From NCBI GenBank assembly GCA_963969595.1, contig OZ018412.1, forward strand, positions 15,998,501 to 16,062,500: a DNA stretch of 64,000 nucleotides, written 5' to 3'. Under the pieces are notes generated by a model. It searched no databases. It was not told the origin of the DNA and was given only the letters and a program-made list of their open reading frames with translations. This stretch comes from Neckera pumila (lineage: Eukaryota > Streptophyta > Bryopsida > Hypnales > Neckeraceae). Positions 63,431-64,000 of this stretch are shown here, in pieces. The position numbers and the translations under genes are program-made. The stretch's first letter is position 1, and every line of letters begins with the position of its first letter.

Positions 63431-64000
63431 TGGTGCTTGCTGATGGACTCACTGCACCAAGCATAAGCACCTACTCTCTTGGCGAACGAAGAAAACTTGG
63501 GAGGGATTTCAGGATATATCTGTGGTGATGTTTACTTAGTCATGGAGATGAAAAGCTGAGATACCCTTTTTGCTGGCCATCATCATCAAAGTTCAAGTCC
63601 ACGAAAGCCTGAAACATCAACACAACTACATATCAATCATTTTCCCACGACTTCACATACTAAACCAGATTACACGCAAATGAGCAGTCAAGCTCTAGTG
63701 ACAGGCCAGACCATATCATAGCATCACACGACTGCAACAAGTATTGATAAGCTCAAAGCACACCATGATTCGGAATACAACTCAAGGTAGTGATAACTTG
63801 GGGGATAAACAAAAGAGACGTCGCGAGCTTCGAGCTAGGTCAAACAGTGAATTTATATCTTAGGCAGCCACTCCTTCAATGTCCCATTTCATATTTGACC
63901 AGTGTTTTGTTTCTTTCAGGTTCGCTTCTCGTTGGCGATGCTTTAGGAATTCGTTCAGCTACCAATTTGGGCGAATATTGCATTATTTTTTTTGCTGTTG
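63431..64000 (-). promoter_or_regulatory. Upstream region of the kinase gene
   Basis: The minus-strand leader of the kinase runs into the window edge. No open frame worth calling is seen. It probably carries the 5' untranslated region, perhaps with an intron, but no junction could be fixed. Confidence 0.3.

Noticed and set aside
1..64000. tRNA, rRNA and CRISPR arrays
   Set aside because: No cloverleaf with A and B boxes, no conserved rRNA stretch and no spaced direct-repeat array was seen; the sequence is eukaryotic.

Overview
This is plant nuclear DNA. Every clear gene is split by GT-AG introns of roughly 100 to 600 bases, one gene encodes a chloroplast protein of the green lineage, and the spacers are AT-rich and packed with small transposons. 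The family set (TEBICHI-type helicase, EXO70, CGLD27/Ycf36, DUF1221-type kinase) fits a land plant. I lean towards a bryophyte or other early-diverging lineage, but this is an impression, not proof.

Layout. 1-17.4 kb: no intact gene. It holds a decayed kinase-like pseudogene (about 2.9-4.4 kb), a Helitron-like copy (4599-5296), a CACTA-type non-autonomous element (7027-8332), several TTAA-flanked terminal-inverted-repeat elements (12.2-15.1 kb) and an extremely AT-rich block (15.2-16.5 kb). 17.4-21.2 kb: a DNA-transposon-like unit on the minus strand whose transposase-like frame is cut by one in-frame TAG. 21.2-25.1 kb: spacer and another inverted-repeat element. 25.1-26.2 kb: a small single-PAH-domain (SIN3-like) gene on the minus strand with a TATA box. 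26.5-33.3 kb: two Helitron-like copies in tandem, a TTAA element with an insertion, a foldback element and tandem repeats.

33.4-40.9 kb, minus strand: a 15-exon gene for the helicase half of TEBICHI/DNA polymerase theta. Fourteen coding exons were resolved, every junction keeps the frame, and the protein stops directly after the helicase C-terminal region, with no polymerase half visible. 43.3-45.8 kb: two mobile elements. 47.1-50.1 kb, plus strand: a seven-exon CGLD27 (DUF1230/Ycf36) gene that reconstructs cleanly to 336 residues. 51-55.4 kb: repeats, including an 878-base foldback whose two arms encode the same 93-residue frame. 56.1-61.6 kb, minus strand: an EXO70A-type exocyst gene with single-base frameshifts, probably a pseudogene, with mobile elements in three introns. 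61.8-63.4 kb, minus strand: a protein kinase with an N-terminal helical domain of the DUF1221/plant-MLKL type and fully intact catalytic motifs, directly upstream of the EXO70 gene.

The genes do not form an operon or a shared pathway. Their roles are separate: DNA repair (TEB), plastid membrane protein (CGLD27), exocytosis (EXO70), signalling (kinase) and possibly transcriptional repression (PAH protein). The most notable points are the polymerase-less TEB gene, the stop-interrupted transposase with odd inverted-repeat ends, the TTAA-flanked repeat family and the mirrored-ORF hairpin.
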